From positions 25,053,897-25,117,896 of the forward strand of contig NC_088296.1 in the NCBI RefSeq assembly GCF_032854445.1: a DNA stretch of 64,000 nt, given 5' to 3'. Below the pieces are notes generated by a model, which saw only the letters and a program-made list of their open reading frames with translations, did not search any database and was not told the DNA's origin. The translations under genes and the position numbers were made by a program. This document shows, in pieces, positions 1 to 14,715 of the stretch. Numbering within the stretch: position 1 is the stretch's first letter; every line of letters begins with the position of its first letter. The stretch comes from Liolophura sinensis. Lineage: Eukaryota > Mollusca > Polyplacophora > Chitonida > Chitonidae.

Positions 1-744
1 CTTCCTTGCCTTATTAAAGCGTGGTTCACATTTCTACCTTAAATGCGCCTCAATCATCTAGAATCAATTATGACAACAAGAAAGGAAACAGACAGACAGA
101 CAAACAAACAAAACAACAACAAAAGCAAACAGGACCAACAACAACAAGTATGTACAGCTTTCTGGCAGACTTAAACTGCCTTGTCAGATAAGTACATGTG
201 TACTTACAAACGTACTGATGTGTACTCTTCATCTTCGTCTTCAGTCTCAATTTCAACTTGGTGGCCAAGTGTCATTGGTCGACTGAACCACATGATCAGG
301 GTCAAAGGTCAGTTCTGTGACCAGCCCATATCTGGACATACGAGCTGGTCTTGCACATAAATAAATCATCCAGAGGTTTGTAAATGATCAGACCAAAATG
401 TTTCCTGAAAGCTGATGAACATGAAGTGTTCGTCTGATGCATATACTGTAGATGTACAGATGTACACTAAAGTGTGTTGGGTTTATAACAACAGTTCATC
501 GTTGCACGTGGAATGATCCCACAGTTCGTGTTTGAGAAAGTCTCCCCCCTTCATAAAAGACACATCCAAGGGTTTTTATATGACACATACACATATAGAT
601 CTTGACAATGTTTCCTGTATGTTTATACAGAAAGGAGGTACGAAGGCATTCACCATTGTTTATCTCACTTCTGAGAACTCTTCAGTGATTCCTGAAACAA
701 GGTATACAAATTTCACACATGGTTTTGATGCAGAACCTGATCAG
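1..744. other. No recognised feature
   Basis: AT-rich non-repetitive DNA with an A/C/G-rich simple stretch at 80-145. Short frames only, nothing identifiable. Confidence 0.6.
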
Positions 745-925
745 GCCATGTTTAAAAACTCTTCGTTGGTCATAACCTGGCCCTATCATGGATTTGAAGT
801 ACAGCTTAATCAGGCCATCCTTAAACATTTTCTTTTGTGGGTATAACCTGACTTTAGCAGGGTTTGGAATTGCCCATCCTGCTCAGGCCATGATTAAAAA
901 TTCATTGTTGGGCATTACCTTACTT
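745..925 (+). repeat. Three diverged half-units related to the element at 57716
   Basis: CAGGCCATGTTTAAAAACTC with GGTCATAACCTGGCCCTAT, CAGGCCATCCTTAAACATTT with GGGTATAACCTGAC, and CAGGCCATGATTAAAAATTC with GTTGGGCATTACC follow at about 70-bp steps. All are same-sense. Two short open frames here are explained by this repeat. Confidence 0.6.
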
Positions 926-1255
926 CATAATGATTTTGAATTACACAGGTTGAATAGGTCACGTCAAAAAATTCTTTGTTGCCATAGGGCCATCTTGAAG
1001 TTTCACACCAAATATATCTTGGGTTTGAACACGAATGTCTTTAAGCTATAAATCCTTGCTTTATAGCACAGATATATAATTTCCTACAACATTACAAGCA
1101 CAATGTATGTACATGTACTATAAATTTAATCCTTTATCAAATAAGTGCTTTAATTAGCTGTCCTCAGGACTTGATCTGTTGTACATAAATTTTGCTAAAC
1201 ACCATTTATTGAAATATACACCATATGACACTTGGCTGTGCACATACATGAACAC

Positions 1256-2937
1256 AACATTCCTCCCTGTTGTGAAAAAAATGAACACAATATTCCACTC
1301 AGATGTGCACAAAAATGAACACTGTTCCTCTCCACTGCTCACAAAAATGAACACAATATTCCTCCCTGCTGTGCACAAAAATGAACACAATATTCCTCTC
1401 TGCTGCTCACAAAAATGAACACAATAGTCCACTGAGCTGTGCACAAAAATGAACACAATATTCCTCTCTGCTGCTCACAAAAATGAACACAATATTCCAC
1501 TGAGCTGTGCACAAAAATGAACACAATATTCCTCTCTGCTGCTCACAAAAATGAACACAATATTCCACTGAGCTGTGCACAAAAATGAACACAATATCCA
1601 CTCCACTAGGCACAAAAATGAACACAATATTTCACTCTGCTGTGCACAAAAATGAACACAATATTCCTCTCTGCTGCTCACAAAAATGAACACAATATTC
1701 CACCAAGCTGTACACAAAAATGAACACAATATTCCACTGAGCTGTGCACAAAAATGAACACAATATCCACTCCACTGGGCACAAAAATGAACACAATATT
1801 TCACTGAGCTGTGCACAAAAATGAACACAATATTCCACTCAGATGTGCACAAAAATGAACACAATATTCCACTCAGATGTGCACAAAAATGAACAGTGTT
1901 CCTCTCTGCTGCTCACAAAGATGAACACAATATTTCACTCTGCTGTGCACAAAAATGAACAGTGTTCCTCTCTGCTGCTCACAAAAATGAACACAATATT
2001 TCACTCTGCTGTGCACAAAAATGAACACAATATCCACTCCACTGGGCACAAAAATGAACACAATATTCCACTGAGCTGTGCACAAAAATGAACACAATAT
2101 TCCACTCATATGTGCACAAAAATGAACACAATATCCACTCCACTGGGCACAAAAATGAACACAATATTCCACTGAGCTGTGCACAAAAATGAACAGTGTT
2201 CCTCTCTGCTGCTCACAAAAATGAACACAATATTTCACTCTGCTGTGCACAAAAATGAACAGTGTTCCTCTCTGCTGCACACAAAAATGAACACAGTGTT
2301 CCACTCAGTTGTGCACAAAAATGAACACAATATTCATCTCTGCTGCTCACAAAAATGAACACAATATTCCACCAAGCTGTGCACAAAAATGAACACAATA
2401 TTCCACTGAGCTGTGCACAAAAATGAACAGTGTTCCTCTCTGCTGCTCACAAAAATGAACACAATATTTCACTCTGCTGTGCACAAAAATGAACAGTGTT
2501 CCTCTCTGCTGCACACAAAAATGAACACAGTGTTCCACTCAGTTGTGCACAAAAATGAACACAATATTCATCTCTGCTGCTCACAAAAATGAACACAATA
2601 TTCCACCAAGCTGTGCACAAAAATGAACACAATACTCCACTCAGCTGTGCACAAAAATGAACACAGTGTTCCACTCAGTTGTGCACAAAAATGAACACAA
2701 TATTCCTCTCTGCTGCTCACAAATATGAACACAATACTCCACTCAGTTGTGCACAAAAATGAACACAGTGTTCCACTCAGATGTGCACAAAAATGAACAC
2801 AATATTCCTCTCTGCTGCTCACAAAAATGAACACAATACTCCACTCAGCTGTGCACAAAAATGAACACAGTGTTCCACTCAGTTGTTCACAAAAATGAAC
2901 ACAATAATCCACTCAGCTGTGCACAAAAATGAACACT
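1256..2937. repeat. 34-bp minisatellite, about 49 copies
   Basis: The unit is ACAAAAATGAACACAATATT followed by CCACTGAGCTGTGC. Variants have TTCCTCTCTGCTGCTC, TCCACTCCACTGGGC or GAACAGTGTTCC in the second half. Variants are not random: groups of two to four unit types recur in the same order, for example around 2180-2420 and 2410-2640, showing block duplications. The many antisense open frames (Cys/Phe/His-rich) are a by-product, since the unit contains no antisense stop in most frames. Confidence 0.96.
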
Positions 2938-3627
2938 GTATTTCTCTACTCAGCCCTCTACAAACCTGTATTCCAATTCTGCCCGCATTACCTGATAATC
3001 TTTCTCCAATCTAAATGGCACATATTTAACTTTTAGAGCAATCATTTGTGAACGTCCATGTTGTTGCCTTTTATAAATCTTTCAGCAGAAGAATGCACAC
3101 ACAGATATGGATCTACAAGAGCTTAATGTACTGAGTACAAACATTCTTGCAATGAAGCCAAATGTGCAATTCCAGTAACAAGGCAATCTGCTCCGCTGAG
3201 AAAGAAACGGCTACAAGGTGTGCTGGAAAGTCATAGTCTTTATAATTAAGCATGTATGTCGATCTAGGCATACGCTGTACACTGACGCGTGCTACACTGT
3301 ACAGATACCTATTCCATGTACATGCTATTCATGAGCCAAATCAGTATACCAGGTAATATGTCCTAAACAACACAGAAAACTAGCATCAGAAATATAATCC
3401 AGCAACTTGAACAGAGTCTGCCGAGACTATGCTACCAGCAGACAGAGACGAGGTTCGTATTTGAACAGAGTTCTGTCCCAGAAAATATCCCCCTTGTTGT
3501 GAGCTGACAGTTCTGGCATCCCAGCTGTCAGACTGATGGTACTTCATGTACATGTAATTGCATTTCTTCAAGTCTTGCTCAGGTATACCTGTACATCAAT
3601 ACAGTGGCTAGCACTTTCTGTACATGT
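2938..3627. other. No recognised feature
   Basis: Unique-looking intergenic or intronic sequence between two minisatellites. Short frames lack splice signals or domains. Confidence 0.6.
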
Positions 3628-3870
3628 ATTATACTGGTGAATCTGGTACATGTACATGTACATGTGTTTTACTGGTGAATCTGGTACATGTACGTGTACA
3701 TGTGTTATAGTGGTGAACCTGGTACATGTAGACGTACATGTATTATACTGGTACATCTGGTACATGTACACGTGCATGTGTTATACTGGTGAAGCTGGTA
3801 CATGTACATGTACATGTGTTATACTGGTGAAGCTGGTACATGTATACATACATGTGTTATACCTACAGGT
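3628..3870. repeat. ~39-bp tandem repeat rich in ACATGTAC
   Basis: About six copies of ATACTGGTGAATCTGG followed by TACATGTACATGTACATGTG, the tract being a run of the self-complementary tetramer pattern. The ACATGTAC palindrome is scattered throughout the window and is concentrated here. Confidence 0.88.
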
Positions 3871-4261
3871 ACATGCATCTGATACAAGCTGACTTAAATC
3901 TCTTGCCAACTTGAACATAATCTATACTTGTACACTGTTTCAATTTTTCGTGATGTGCACCTTGGTATTCCAATGTCACTCAATGACACTCCCTTCATGC
4001 CTTAATAATACCACAAACTTTCCACTCAACTCAAGGTAGAATGGAAAACTTGTACTCTCCACAATTTGCTCCAGCCATAGTGTGTATAGGCCGCAAGGTA
4101 TCACAAGTACACACGCTGGCTTAAATCTGCCAGTATAACTAATACAGTGTATAGGCCTTAACAGTCCAGTATTTACCACACATTAACACAAACGTGTGTG
4201 CATCCACAGCCCTTTATCAGTTATCAACTTCCCAGAGGTTATCCTGTGACCATCCTAGCAC
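3871..4261. other. No recognised feature
   Basis: Unique-looking sequence between two tandem arrays; a 67-residue minus-strand frame here has no known motif. Confidence 0.55.
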
Positions 4262-4715
4262 TACAACACCAGGGGGTTTATACATTCAGACTCAGACTTT
4301 AAGGTTCCTGCACTATAACACCAAGGGTTTATGCATCCAAACAGACTTTAAGGTTCCTGCACTATAACACCAAGCGTTTATACATCCTGACAGACTTTAA
4401 GGTTCCTGCACCATAACACCAATTGTTAATACATCCAGACAGACTTCAAGGTTCCTGCACTATAACACCATGGGTTTATGCATCCAGACAGACTTCAGGG
4501 TTCCTGCACTATAACACCAAGGGTTTATACATTTGTACATCCAGATAGACTTCAATGTTCCTGCAATACAACAACAGGGGGTTTATACATTCAGACTAAG
4601 ACTTCAAGGTTCCTGCACTATAACACCCAGGGTTAATACATCCAGACAGACTTTAAGGTTCCTGCACTATAACACCCAGGGTTTATACATCCAGACTCAG
4701 ACTCCAAGGTTCCCG
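4262..4715. repeat. ~49-bp tandem repeat, about nine copies
   Basis: The unit is GGTTCCTGCACTATAACACC then AAGGGTTTATACATCCAGAC and AGACTTTAA, with occasional insertions. It lies directly before the large satellite but shares no clear unit with it. Confidence 0.9.
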
Positions 4716-4735
4716 ACCGACTGATATCACAATTC

Positions 4736-7700
4736 ATATCATGGAACCCTCCATAACTGGTCTTTGTAGACTTTAACTGTGATCAACACACAGTGATTAC
4801 AAAACAATGCTATATGATGCACATCATGGAACCCTAAATAACTGGTCTTTGTGTAGACTTTCACTATTACCAAGACAGTGACTACACAACAATGGTATAT
4901 GATGCACATCATGGAACCCTACATAACTGGTCTTTGTGTAGACTTTCACTATTACCAAGACAGTGATTACACAACAATGGTATATGATGCACATCATGGA
5001 ACCCTCCATAACTGGTCCCTGTAGACTTTCACTGTTACCAACAGAGTGATTACACAACAATGCTATATAATTCACATCATGGAACCCTCCATAACTGGTC
5101 CTTGTCTAGACTTTCACTTTTACCAACACAAAGTGACTACACAACAATGGTATATGATCCACATCATGGAACCCTCAATAACTGGTCCCTGTAGACTTTC
5201 ACTGTTACCAACACACAGTGATTACACAACAATGGTATATGATTTACATCATGGAAACCTCCATAACTGGTCCTTGTGTAGACTTTCACTGTTACCAACA
5301 CACAGTGACTACACAACAATGGTATATGATTTACATCATGGAACCCTCCATAACTGGTCCCTGTAGACTTTCACTGTTACCAACACACAGTGACTACACA
5401 ACAATGGTATATGATCCACATCATGGAACCCTCCATAACTAGTCCTTGTGTAGACTTTCACTGTTACCAACACAAAGTGACTACACAACAATGGTATATG
5501 ATCCACATCATGGAACCCTCCATAACTGGTCCCTGTAGACTTTCACTGTTACCAATACACAGTGACTACACAACAATGCCATATGATACACATCATGGAA
5601 CCCTCCATAACTGGTCCCTGTGTAGACTTTCACTGTGGCCAACACACAGTGACTACACAACAATGGCATATGATTCACATCATGGAACCCTCCATAACTG
5701 GTACCTGTAGACTTTCACTGTTACCAACACACAGTGATTACACAACAACGCCATATGATTCACATCATGGAACCCTCCATAACTGGTCCTTCTAGACTTT
5801 CACTGTTACCAACACACAGTGAATACACAACAATGGCATATGATACACATCATGGAACCCTCCATAACTGGTCCCTGTAGACTTTCACTGTTACCAACAC
5901 ACAGTGACTACACAACAACGCCATATGATTCACATCATGGAACCCTCCATAACTGGTCCCTGTAGACTTTCACTGTTACCAACACACAGGGACTACACAA
6001 CAATGGTATATGATTCACATCATGGAACCCTCCATAACTGTTCCTTGTCTAGACTTTCACTGTTACCAACACACAGTGGTTACACAACATTGGTATATGA
6101 TCCACATCATGGAACCCTCCATAACTGGTCCCTGTAGACTTTCACTGTTACCAACACACAGTGACTACACAACAATGGTATATGATTTACATCATGGAAC
6201 CCTCCATAACTGGTCCCTGTGTAGACTTTCACTGTTACCAAGACACAGTGGACTACACAACGATGGTATATGATTTACATCATGGAACCCTCCATAACTG
6301 GTCCTTGTAGACTTTCACTGTTACCAACACACAGTGATTACACAACAATGGTATATGATCCACATCATGGAACCCTCCATAACTGGTCCTTGTGTAGACT
6401 TTCACTGTTACCAACACACAGTGACTACACAACAATGGTATATGATTCACATCATGGAACCCTCCATAACTGGTACCTGTAGACTTTCACTGTTACCAAC
6501 ACACAGTGATTACACAACAACGCCATATGATTCACATCATGGAACCCTCCATAACTGGTCCTTCTAGACTTTCACTGTTACCAACACACAGTGAATACAC
6601 AACAATGGCATATGATACACATCATGGAACCCTCCATAACTGGTCCCTGTAGACTTTCACTGTTACCAACACACAGTGACTACACAACAACGCCATATGA
6701 TTCACATCATGGAACCCTCCATAACTGGTCCCTGTAGACTTTCACTGTTACCAACACACAGGGACTACACAACAATGGTATATGATTCACATCATGGAAC
6801 CCTCCATAACTGTTCCTTGTCTAGACTTTCACTGTTACCAACACACAGTGGTTACACAACATTGGTATATGATCCACATCATGGAACCCTCCATAACTGG
6901 TCCCTGTAGACTTTCACTGTTACCAACACACAGTGACTACACAACAATGGTATATGATTTACATCATGGAACCCTCCATAACTGGTCCCTGTGTAGACTT
7001 TCACTGTTACCAAGACACAGTGACTACACAACGATGGTATATGATTTACATCATGGAACCCTCCATAACTGGTCCTTGTAGACTTTCACTGTTACCAACA
7101 CACAGTGATTACACAACAATGGTATATGATCCACATCATGGAACCCTCCATAACTGGTCCTTGTGTAGACTTTCACTGTTACCAACACACAGTGACTACA
7201 CAACAATGGTATATCATTCACATCATGGAACCCTCCATAACTGGTTCTTCTAGACTTTCACTGTTACCAACACACAGTGACTACACAACAATGGTATATG
7301 ATACACATCATGGAACCCTCCATAACTGGTCCTTGTCTAGACTCTCACTGTTACCAACACACAGTGACTACACAACAATGCTATATGATACACATCATGG
7401 AACCCTCCATAACTGGTCCTTGTCTAGACTTTCACTGTTACCAACACACAGTGATTACACAACAATGGTATATGATTCACATCATGGGACCCTCCATAAC
7501 TGGTCCTCGTGTAGACTTTCACTGTTACCAACACACAGTGAATACACAACAATGGTATATGATTCACATCATGGAACCCTCCATAACTGGTTCTTCTAGA
7601 CTTTCACTGAGGCCAACACACAGTGACTACACAACAATGCCATATGATACACATCATGGGACCCTCCATAACTGGTCCTCGTGTAGACTTTCACTTTTAC

Positions 7701-10700
7701 CACCACAAAGTGACTACACAACAATGGTATATGATTCACATCATGGAACCCTAAATAACTGGTCTTTGTGTAGACTTTCACTATTACCAAGACAGTGACT
7801 ACACAACAATGGTATATGATGCACATCATGGAACCCTACATAACTGGTCTTTGTGTAGACTTTCACTATTACCAAGACAGTGACTACACAACAATGGTAT
7901 ATGATGCACATCATGGAACCCTCCATAACTGGTCCCTGTAGACTTTCACTGTTACCAACAGAGTGATTACACAACAATGCTATATAATTCACATCATGGA
8001 ACCCTCCATAACTGGTCCTTGTCTAGACTTTCACTTTTACCAACACAAAGTGACTACACAACAATGGTATATGATCCACATCATGGAACCCTCAATAACT
8101 GGTCCCTGTAGACTTTCACTGTTACCAACACACAGTGATTACACAACAATGGTATATGATTTACATCATGGAAACCTCCATAACTGGTCCTTGTGTAGAC
8201 TTTCACTGTTACCAACACACAGTGACTACACAACAATGGTATATGATTTACATCATGGAACCCTCCATAACTGGTCCCTGTAGACTTTCACTGTTACCAA
8301 CACACAGTGACTACACAACAATGGTATATGATCCACATCATGGAACCCTCCATAACTAGTCCTTGTGTAGACTTTCACTGTTACCAACACAAAGTGACTA
8401 CACAACAATGGTATATGATCCACATCATGGAACCCTCCATAACTGGTCCCTGTAGACTTTCACTGTTACCAATACACAGTGACTACACAACAATGCCATA
8501 TGATACACATCATGGAACCCTCCATAACTGGTCCTTGTGTAGACTTTCACTGTGGCCAACACACAGTGACTACACAACAATGGCATATGATTCACATCAT
8601 GGAACCCTCCATAACTGGTACCTGTAGACTTTCACTGTTACCAACACACAGTGATTACACAACAACGCCATATGATTCACATCATGGAACCCTCCATAAC
8701 TGGTCCTTCTAGACTTTCACTGTTACCAACACACAGTGAATACACAACAATGGCATATGATACACATCATGGAACCCTCCATAACTGGTCCCTGTAGACT
8801 TTCACTGTTACCAACACACAGTGACTACACAACAACGCCATATGATTCACATCATGGAACCCTCCATAACTGGTCCCTGTAGACTTTCACTGTTACCAAC
8901 ACACAGGGACTACACAACAATGGTATATGATTCACATCATGGAACCCTCCATAACTGTTCCTTGTCTAGACTTTCACTGTTACCAACACACAGTGGTTAC
9001 ACAACATTGGTATATGATCCACATCATGGAACCCTCCATAACTGGTCCCTGTAGACTTTCACTGTTACCAACACACAGTGACTACACAACATATATGATT
9101 TACATCATGGAACCCTCCATAACTGGTCCCTGTGTAGACTTTCACTGTTACCAAGACACAGTGACTACACAACGATGGTATATGATTTACATCATGGAAC
9201 CTCATAACTGGTCCTTGTAGACTTTCACTGTACCAACACACAGTGATTACACAACAATGGTATATGATCCACCATCATGGAACCCTCCATAACTGGTCCT
9301 TGTGTAGACTTTCACTGTTACCAACACACAGTGACTACACAACAATGGTATATCATTCACATCATGGACCCCTCCATAACTGGTTCTTCTAGACTTTCAC
9401 TGTTACCAACACACAGTGACTACACAACAATGGTATATGATACACATCATGGAACCCTCCATAACTGGTCCTTGTCTAGACTCTCACTGTTACCAACACA
9501 CAGTGACTACACAACAATGCTATATGATACACATCATGGAACCCTCCATAACTGGTCCTTGTCTAGGACTTTCACTGTTACCAACACACAGTGATTACAC
9601 AACAATGGTATATGATTCACATCATGGGACCCTCCATAACTGGTCCTCGTGTAGACTTTCACTGTTACCAACACACAGTGAATACACAACAATGGTATAT
9701 GATTCACATCATGGAACCCTCCATAACTGTTCTTCTAGACTTTCACTGAGGCCAACACACAGTGACTACACAACAATGCCATATGATACACATCAATGGA
9801 CCCTCCATAACTGGTCCTCGTGTAGACTTTCACTTTTACCACCACAAAGTGACTACACAACAATGGTATATGATTCACATCATGGAACCCTAAATAACTG
9901 GTCTTTGTGTAGACTTTCACTATTACCAAGACAGTGACTACACAACAATGGTATATGATGCACATCATGGAAACCCTACATAACTGGGTCTTTGTGTAGA
10001 CTTTCACTATTACCAAGACAGTGACTACACAACAATGGTATATGATGCACATCATGGAACCCTCCATAACTGGTCCCTGTAGACTTTCACTGTTACCAAC
10101 AGAGTGATTACACAACAATGCTATATAATTCACATCATGGAACCCTCATAACTGGTCCTTGTCTAGACTTTCACTTTTACCAACACAAGTGACTACACAA
10201 CAATGGTATATGATCCACATCATGGAACCCTCAATAACTGGTCCCTGTAGACTTTCACTGTTACCAACACACAGTGATTACACAACAATGGTATATGATT
10301 TACATCATGGAAACCTCCATAACTGGTCCTTGTGTAGACTTTCACTGTTACCAACACACAGTGACTACACAACAATGGTATATGATTTACATCATGGAAC
10401 CCTCCATAACTGGTCCCTGTAGACTTTCACTGTTACCAACACACAGTGACTACACAACAATGGTATATGATCCACATCATGGAACCCTCCATAACTAGTC
10501 CTTGTGTAGACTTTCACTGTTACCAACACAAAGTGACTACACAACAATGGTATATGATCCCACATCATGGAACCCTCCATAACTGGTCCCTGTAGACTTT
10601 CACTGTTACCAATACACAGTGACTACACAACAATGCCATATGATACACATCATGGAACCCTCCAATAACTGGTCCTTGTGTAGACTTTCACTGTGGCCAA

Positions 10701-13475
10701 CACACAGTGACTACACAACAATGGCATATGATTCACATCATGGAACCCTCCATAACTGGTACCTGTAGACTTTCACTGTTACCAACACACAGTGATTACA
10801 CAACAACGCCATATGATTCACATCATGGAACCCTCCATAACTGGTCCTTCTAGACTTTCACTGTTACCAACACACAGTGAATACACAACAATGGCATATG
10901 ATACACATCATGGAACCCTCCATAACTGGTCCCTGTAGACTTTCACTGTTACCAACACACAGTGACTACACAACAACGCCATATGATTCACATCATGGAA
11001 CCTCCATAACTGGTCCCTGTAGACTTTCACTGTTACCAACACACAGGGACTACACAACAATGGTATATGATTCACATCATGGAACCCTCCATAACTGTTC
11101 CTTGGTCTAGACTTTCACTGTTACCAACACACAGTGGTTACACAACATTGGTATATGATCCACATCATGGAACCCTCCATAACTGGTCCCTGTAGACTTT
11201 CACTGTTTACCAACACACAGTGACTACACAACAATGGTATATGATTTACATCATGGAACCCTCCATAACTGGTCCCTGTGTAGACTTTCACTGTTACCAA
11301 GACACAGTGACTACACAACAATGGTGTATGATTCACATCATGGAACCCTCAATAACTGGTCTTGTAGACTTTCACTGTTACCAACACACAGTGATTACAC
11401 AACGATGGTATATGATTTACATCATGGAACCCTCCATAACTGGTCCTTGTAGACTTTCACTGTTACCAACACACAGTGATTACACAACAATGGTATATGA
11501 TCCACATCATGGACCCTCCATAACTGGTCCTTGTGTAGACTTTCACTGTTACCAACACACAGTGACTACACAACAATGGTATATCATTCACATCATGGAA
11601 CCCTCCATAACTGGTTCTTCTAGACTTTCACTGTTACCAACACACAGTGACTACACAACAATGGTATATGATACACATCATGGAACCTTCCATAACTGGT
11701 CCTTGTCTAGACTCTCACTTTTACCAACACACAGTGACTACACAACAATGCTATATGATACACATCATGGAACCCTCCATAACTGGTCCTTGTCTAGACT
11801 TTCACTGTTACAACACACAGTGATTACACAACAATGGTATATGATTCACATCATGGGACCCTCCATAACTGGTCCTCGTGTAGACTTTCACTGTTACCAA
11901 CACACAGTGAATACACAACAATGGTATATGATTCACATCATGGAACCCTCCATAACTGTTTCTTCTAGACTTTCACTGAGGCCAACACACAGTGACTACA
12001 CAACAATGCCATATGATACACATCATGGGACCCTCCATAACTGGTCCTCGTGTAGACTTTCACTTTTACCAACACAAAGTGACTACACAACAATGGTATA
12101 TGATTCACATCATGGAACCCTCCATAACTGGTCCCTGTAGACTTCACTGTACCAACACACAGTGATTACACAACAATGGTATATGATCCACATCATGGAA
12201 CCCTCATAACTGGTCCTTGTGTAGACTTTCACTGTTACCAACACACAGTGACTACACAACAATGGTATATGATTCACATCATGGGAACCTCCATAACTGG
12301 TCCCTTGTAGACTTCCACTGTTACCAATACACAGTGACTACACAACAATGGTATATGATTCACATCACGGAACCCTCCATAACTGGTCTTTGTGTAGACT
12401 TTCACTGTTACCAACACACAGGGACTTCACAACAATGGTATATGATTCACATCATGGAACCCTCCATAACTGGTCCCTGTAGACTTTCACTGTTACCAAC
12501 ACACAGTGATTACACAACAATGGTATATGATCCACATCATGGAACCCTCCATAACTGGTCCTTGTCTAGACTTTCACTGTTACCAACACACAGTGACTAC
12601 ACAACAATGGTATATGATTCACATCATGGAACCCTCCATAACTGGTCCTTGTAGACTTTCACTGTTACCAATACACAGTGACTACACAACAATGGTATAT
12701 GATTCACATCATGGAACCCTCCATAACTGGTCCCTGTAGACTTTCACTGTTACCAACACACAGGGACTTCACAACAACGGTATATGATTCACATCATGGA
12801 ACCCTCCATAACTGGTCCCTGTAGACTTTCACTGTTACCAACACACAGGGACTACACAACAATGGTATATGATACACATCATGGAGCCCTCCATAACTGT
12901 TCCTTGTCTAGGCTTTCACTGTTACCAACACACAGTGGTTACACAACAAAGGTATATGATTCACATCATGGAACCCTCCATAACTGGTCCCTGTAGACTT
13001 TCACTGTTACCAACACACAGTGATTACACAACAATGGTATATGATCCACATCATGGAACCCTCCATAACTGGTCCTTGTGTAGACTTTCACTGTGGCCAA
13101 CACACAGTGACTACACAACAATGGTATATGATTCACATCATGGAACCCTCCATAACTGGTCCCTGTAGACTTTCACTATTACCAACACACAGGGACTACA
13201 CAACAATGGTATATGATACACATCATGGAACCCTCCATAACTGGTCCTTGTCTAGACTTTCACTGTTACCAACACACAGTGATTACACAACAATGGTATA
13301 TGATCCACATCATGGAACCCTCCATAACTGGTCCCTGTAGACTTTCACTGTTACCAACACACAGTGACTACACAACAATGCTATATGATTTACATCATGG
13401 AACCCTCCATAACTGGTCCTTGTGTAGACTTTCACTGTTACCAACACACAGTGACTACACAACAATGATTCACAT
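4736..13475. repeat. Satellite array of ~85/87-bp units with higher-order structure
   Basis: About 8.7 kb is built from one unit containing CATCATGGAACCCTCCATAA, then ACTGGTCC, then (TG)TAGACTTTCACTGTTACC, ending CAGTGACTACACAACAATGG. Units come in an 85-bp form (CCCTGTAGAC) and an 87-bp form (CCTTGTGTAGAC or CCTTGTCTAGAC), which often alternate to give a ~172-bp dimer. A marker variant (ACCCTAAATAACTGG) recurs at 4831, 7748 and 9887, defining blocks of 2917, 2139 and ~2230 bp. Long plus-strand frames across it arise because the unit has few stop codons; there is no splice or coding evidence. The first units (4736-5020) are the most divergent. The array ends abruptly at ~13,475. Confidence 0.97.
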
Positions 13476-14582
13476 CAAGATCATGCACTGTACATTTCAT
13501 CTGTTGTTTGATATCTACCCTCCCGTTTTACTCGCTAAGCCATGAATGAAAAATCCAAATGAAACTAGCGTTACTTTTAAGCTGCTACAACGCACATGTT
13601 CCTGGCCTGAACTCTCTATGTAGAGAGAGAACGGATATATGTGTAGGCATGACAGGGTATTAACTCTCCCCTACTACAGTCCCAGCTGTAGAGTGGCAAA
13701 AACCAATCCAAGTCAGGGGATATATCAAATGTTGTGGAGCTTCCTGCTGTAGCACTGTATGCATGCCTGTGTGTATGAGAGTACCTGTACTATAGGGGTT
13801 TCACAGTTACACAGTGAGTGTATACATATATACTGTGTCAGTATGGAGAAAACCAGATGTAGAAAGTACACACAGCCCATTACATTAATCTTCCTGGCTT
13901 TAAATACATAAACATGTATACAAATGATGGCCCACCTTATGTATTCAAGAGTACATGTATGCACTACCAAAATTCCTCAAACTAAATGTATTAAATATAC
14001 CTTAATACTGGCACATAGGGAGAAGAGTTTAGGATTTTCAGTCAGAATTTAGAGAAGGCGGTCAGAGTTAAAAAGTAGATTTGGAATGGGAGACTCGAAG
14101 GATTAGCTACACAGATAGTCCAAATGATAGTAGAACACATCGTTTTCATCTGTGATGTTGCGGTGCGTATGTACTTCATATATGTTAATTTATGAGCACA
14201 CATACACTGATAATCGTGATGTAATAAAGGAAAGAATAAGTGAGTTTACAGCTTTGGAGCTTCTTGACCGTCAAAGTAGAAAGCTATCAGAAAAGCAGTA
14301 GGCAACTGTATGCAGCCTACTGTACATGTCCTTCGTGAATACCCTAAGAGTTAAGAAATGATATATGCATGTACTGAGACCAGGTCTTTGTTCACTGATT
14401 GTACAAACAAATACTTACAAATTAATGCCTTACCTGTACCTGTAAACACCAACTTTTAGCATTAGTAACCCATGAACATTTCACCAACAAAAAACACACA
14501 CTTTTGCTGTAAGCTATTTTCTCTTCACTACATGTACAATGTGCACCGGCTTACAACAGGCTTCATATCCCAGTCCAATTAT
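13476..14582. other. No recognised feature
   Basis: Unique AT-rich sequence after the satellite. A small perfect hairpin CTCTATGTAGAG lies near 13,613. Confidence 0.55.
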
Positions 14583-14715
14583 TGATTTACTTATTTATGT
14601 GATTGGTGTTTTATGCCGTACTCAAGAATATTTCCCTTATACGATGGCAGCCAGCATTATGGTGAGAGGAAACGCACGACCATCCGCAGGTTGCTGGCAG
14701 ACCTTCCTACTTACG
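14583..14715 (-). mobile_element. SINE 3' fragment
   Basis: Shows TGATTGGTGTTTTATGCCGT, ACTCAAGAATATTTC, GGCAGCCAGCATTATGG and CCATCCGCAGGTTGCTGG; the tRNA head is missing and the GAGCCCGGG part is deleted. Confidence 0.9.

Noticed and set aside
2285-2890. GAACACAGTGTTC, a perfect steroid-receptor-type inverted half-site pair, repeated about six times
   Set aside because: It is one variant of the minisatellite unit, flanked by versions without the palindrome. Molluscs are not known to have receptors of the glucocorticoid/androgen type, so regulation by it is unlikely.
1154-2912. Cys/Phe/His-rich antisense frames over the 34-bp array
   Set aside because: Overlapping frames repeat the same peptides; no gene signals.
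11220-12140. A 306-residue plus-strand open frame
   Set aside because: It lies wholly in the satellite. The unit simply has few stops, the same peptide words appear in all three frames, and indels between units shift frames freely.
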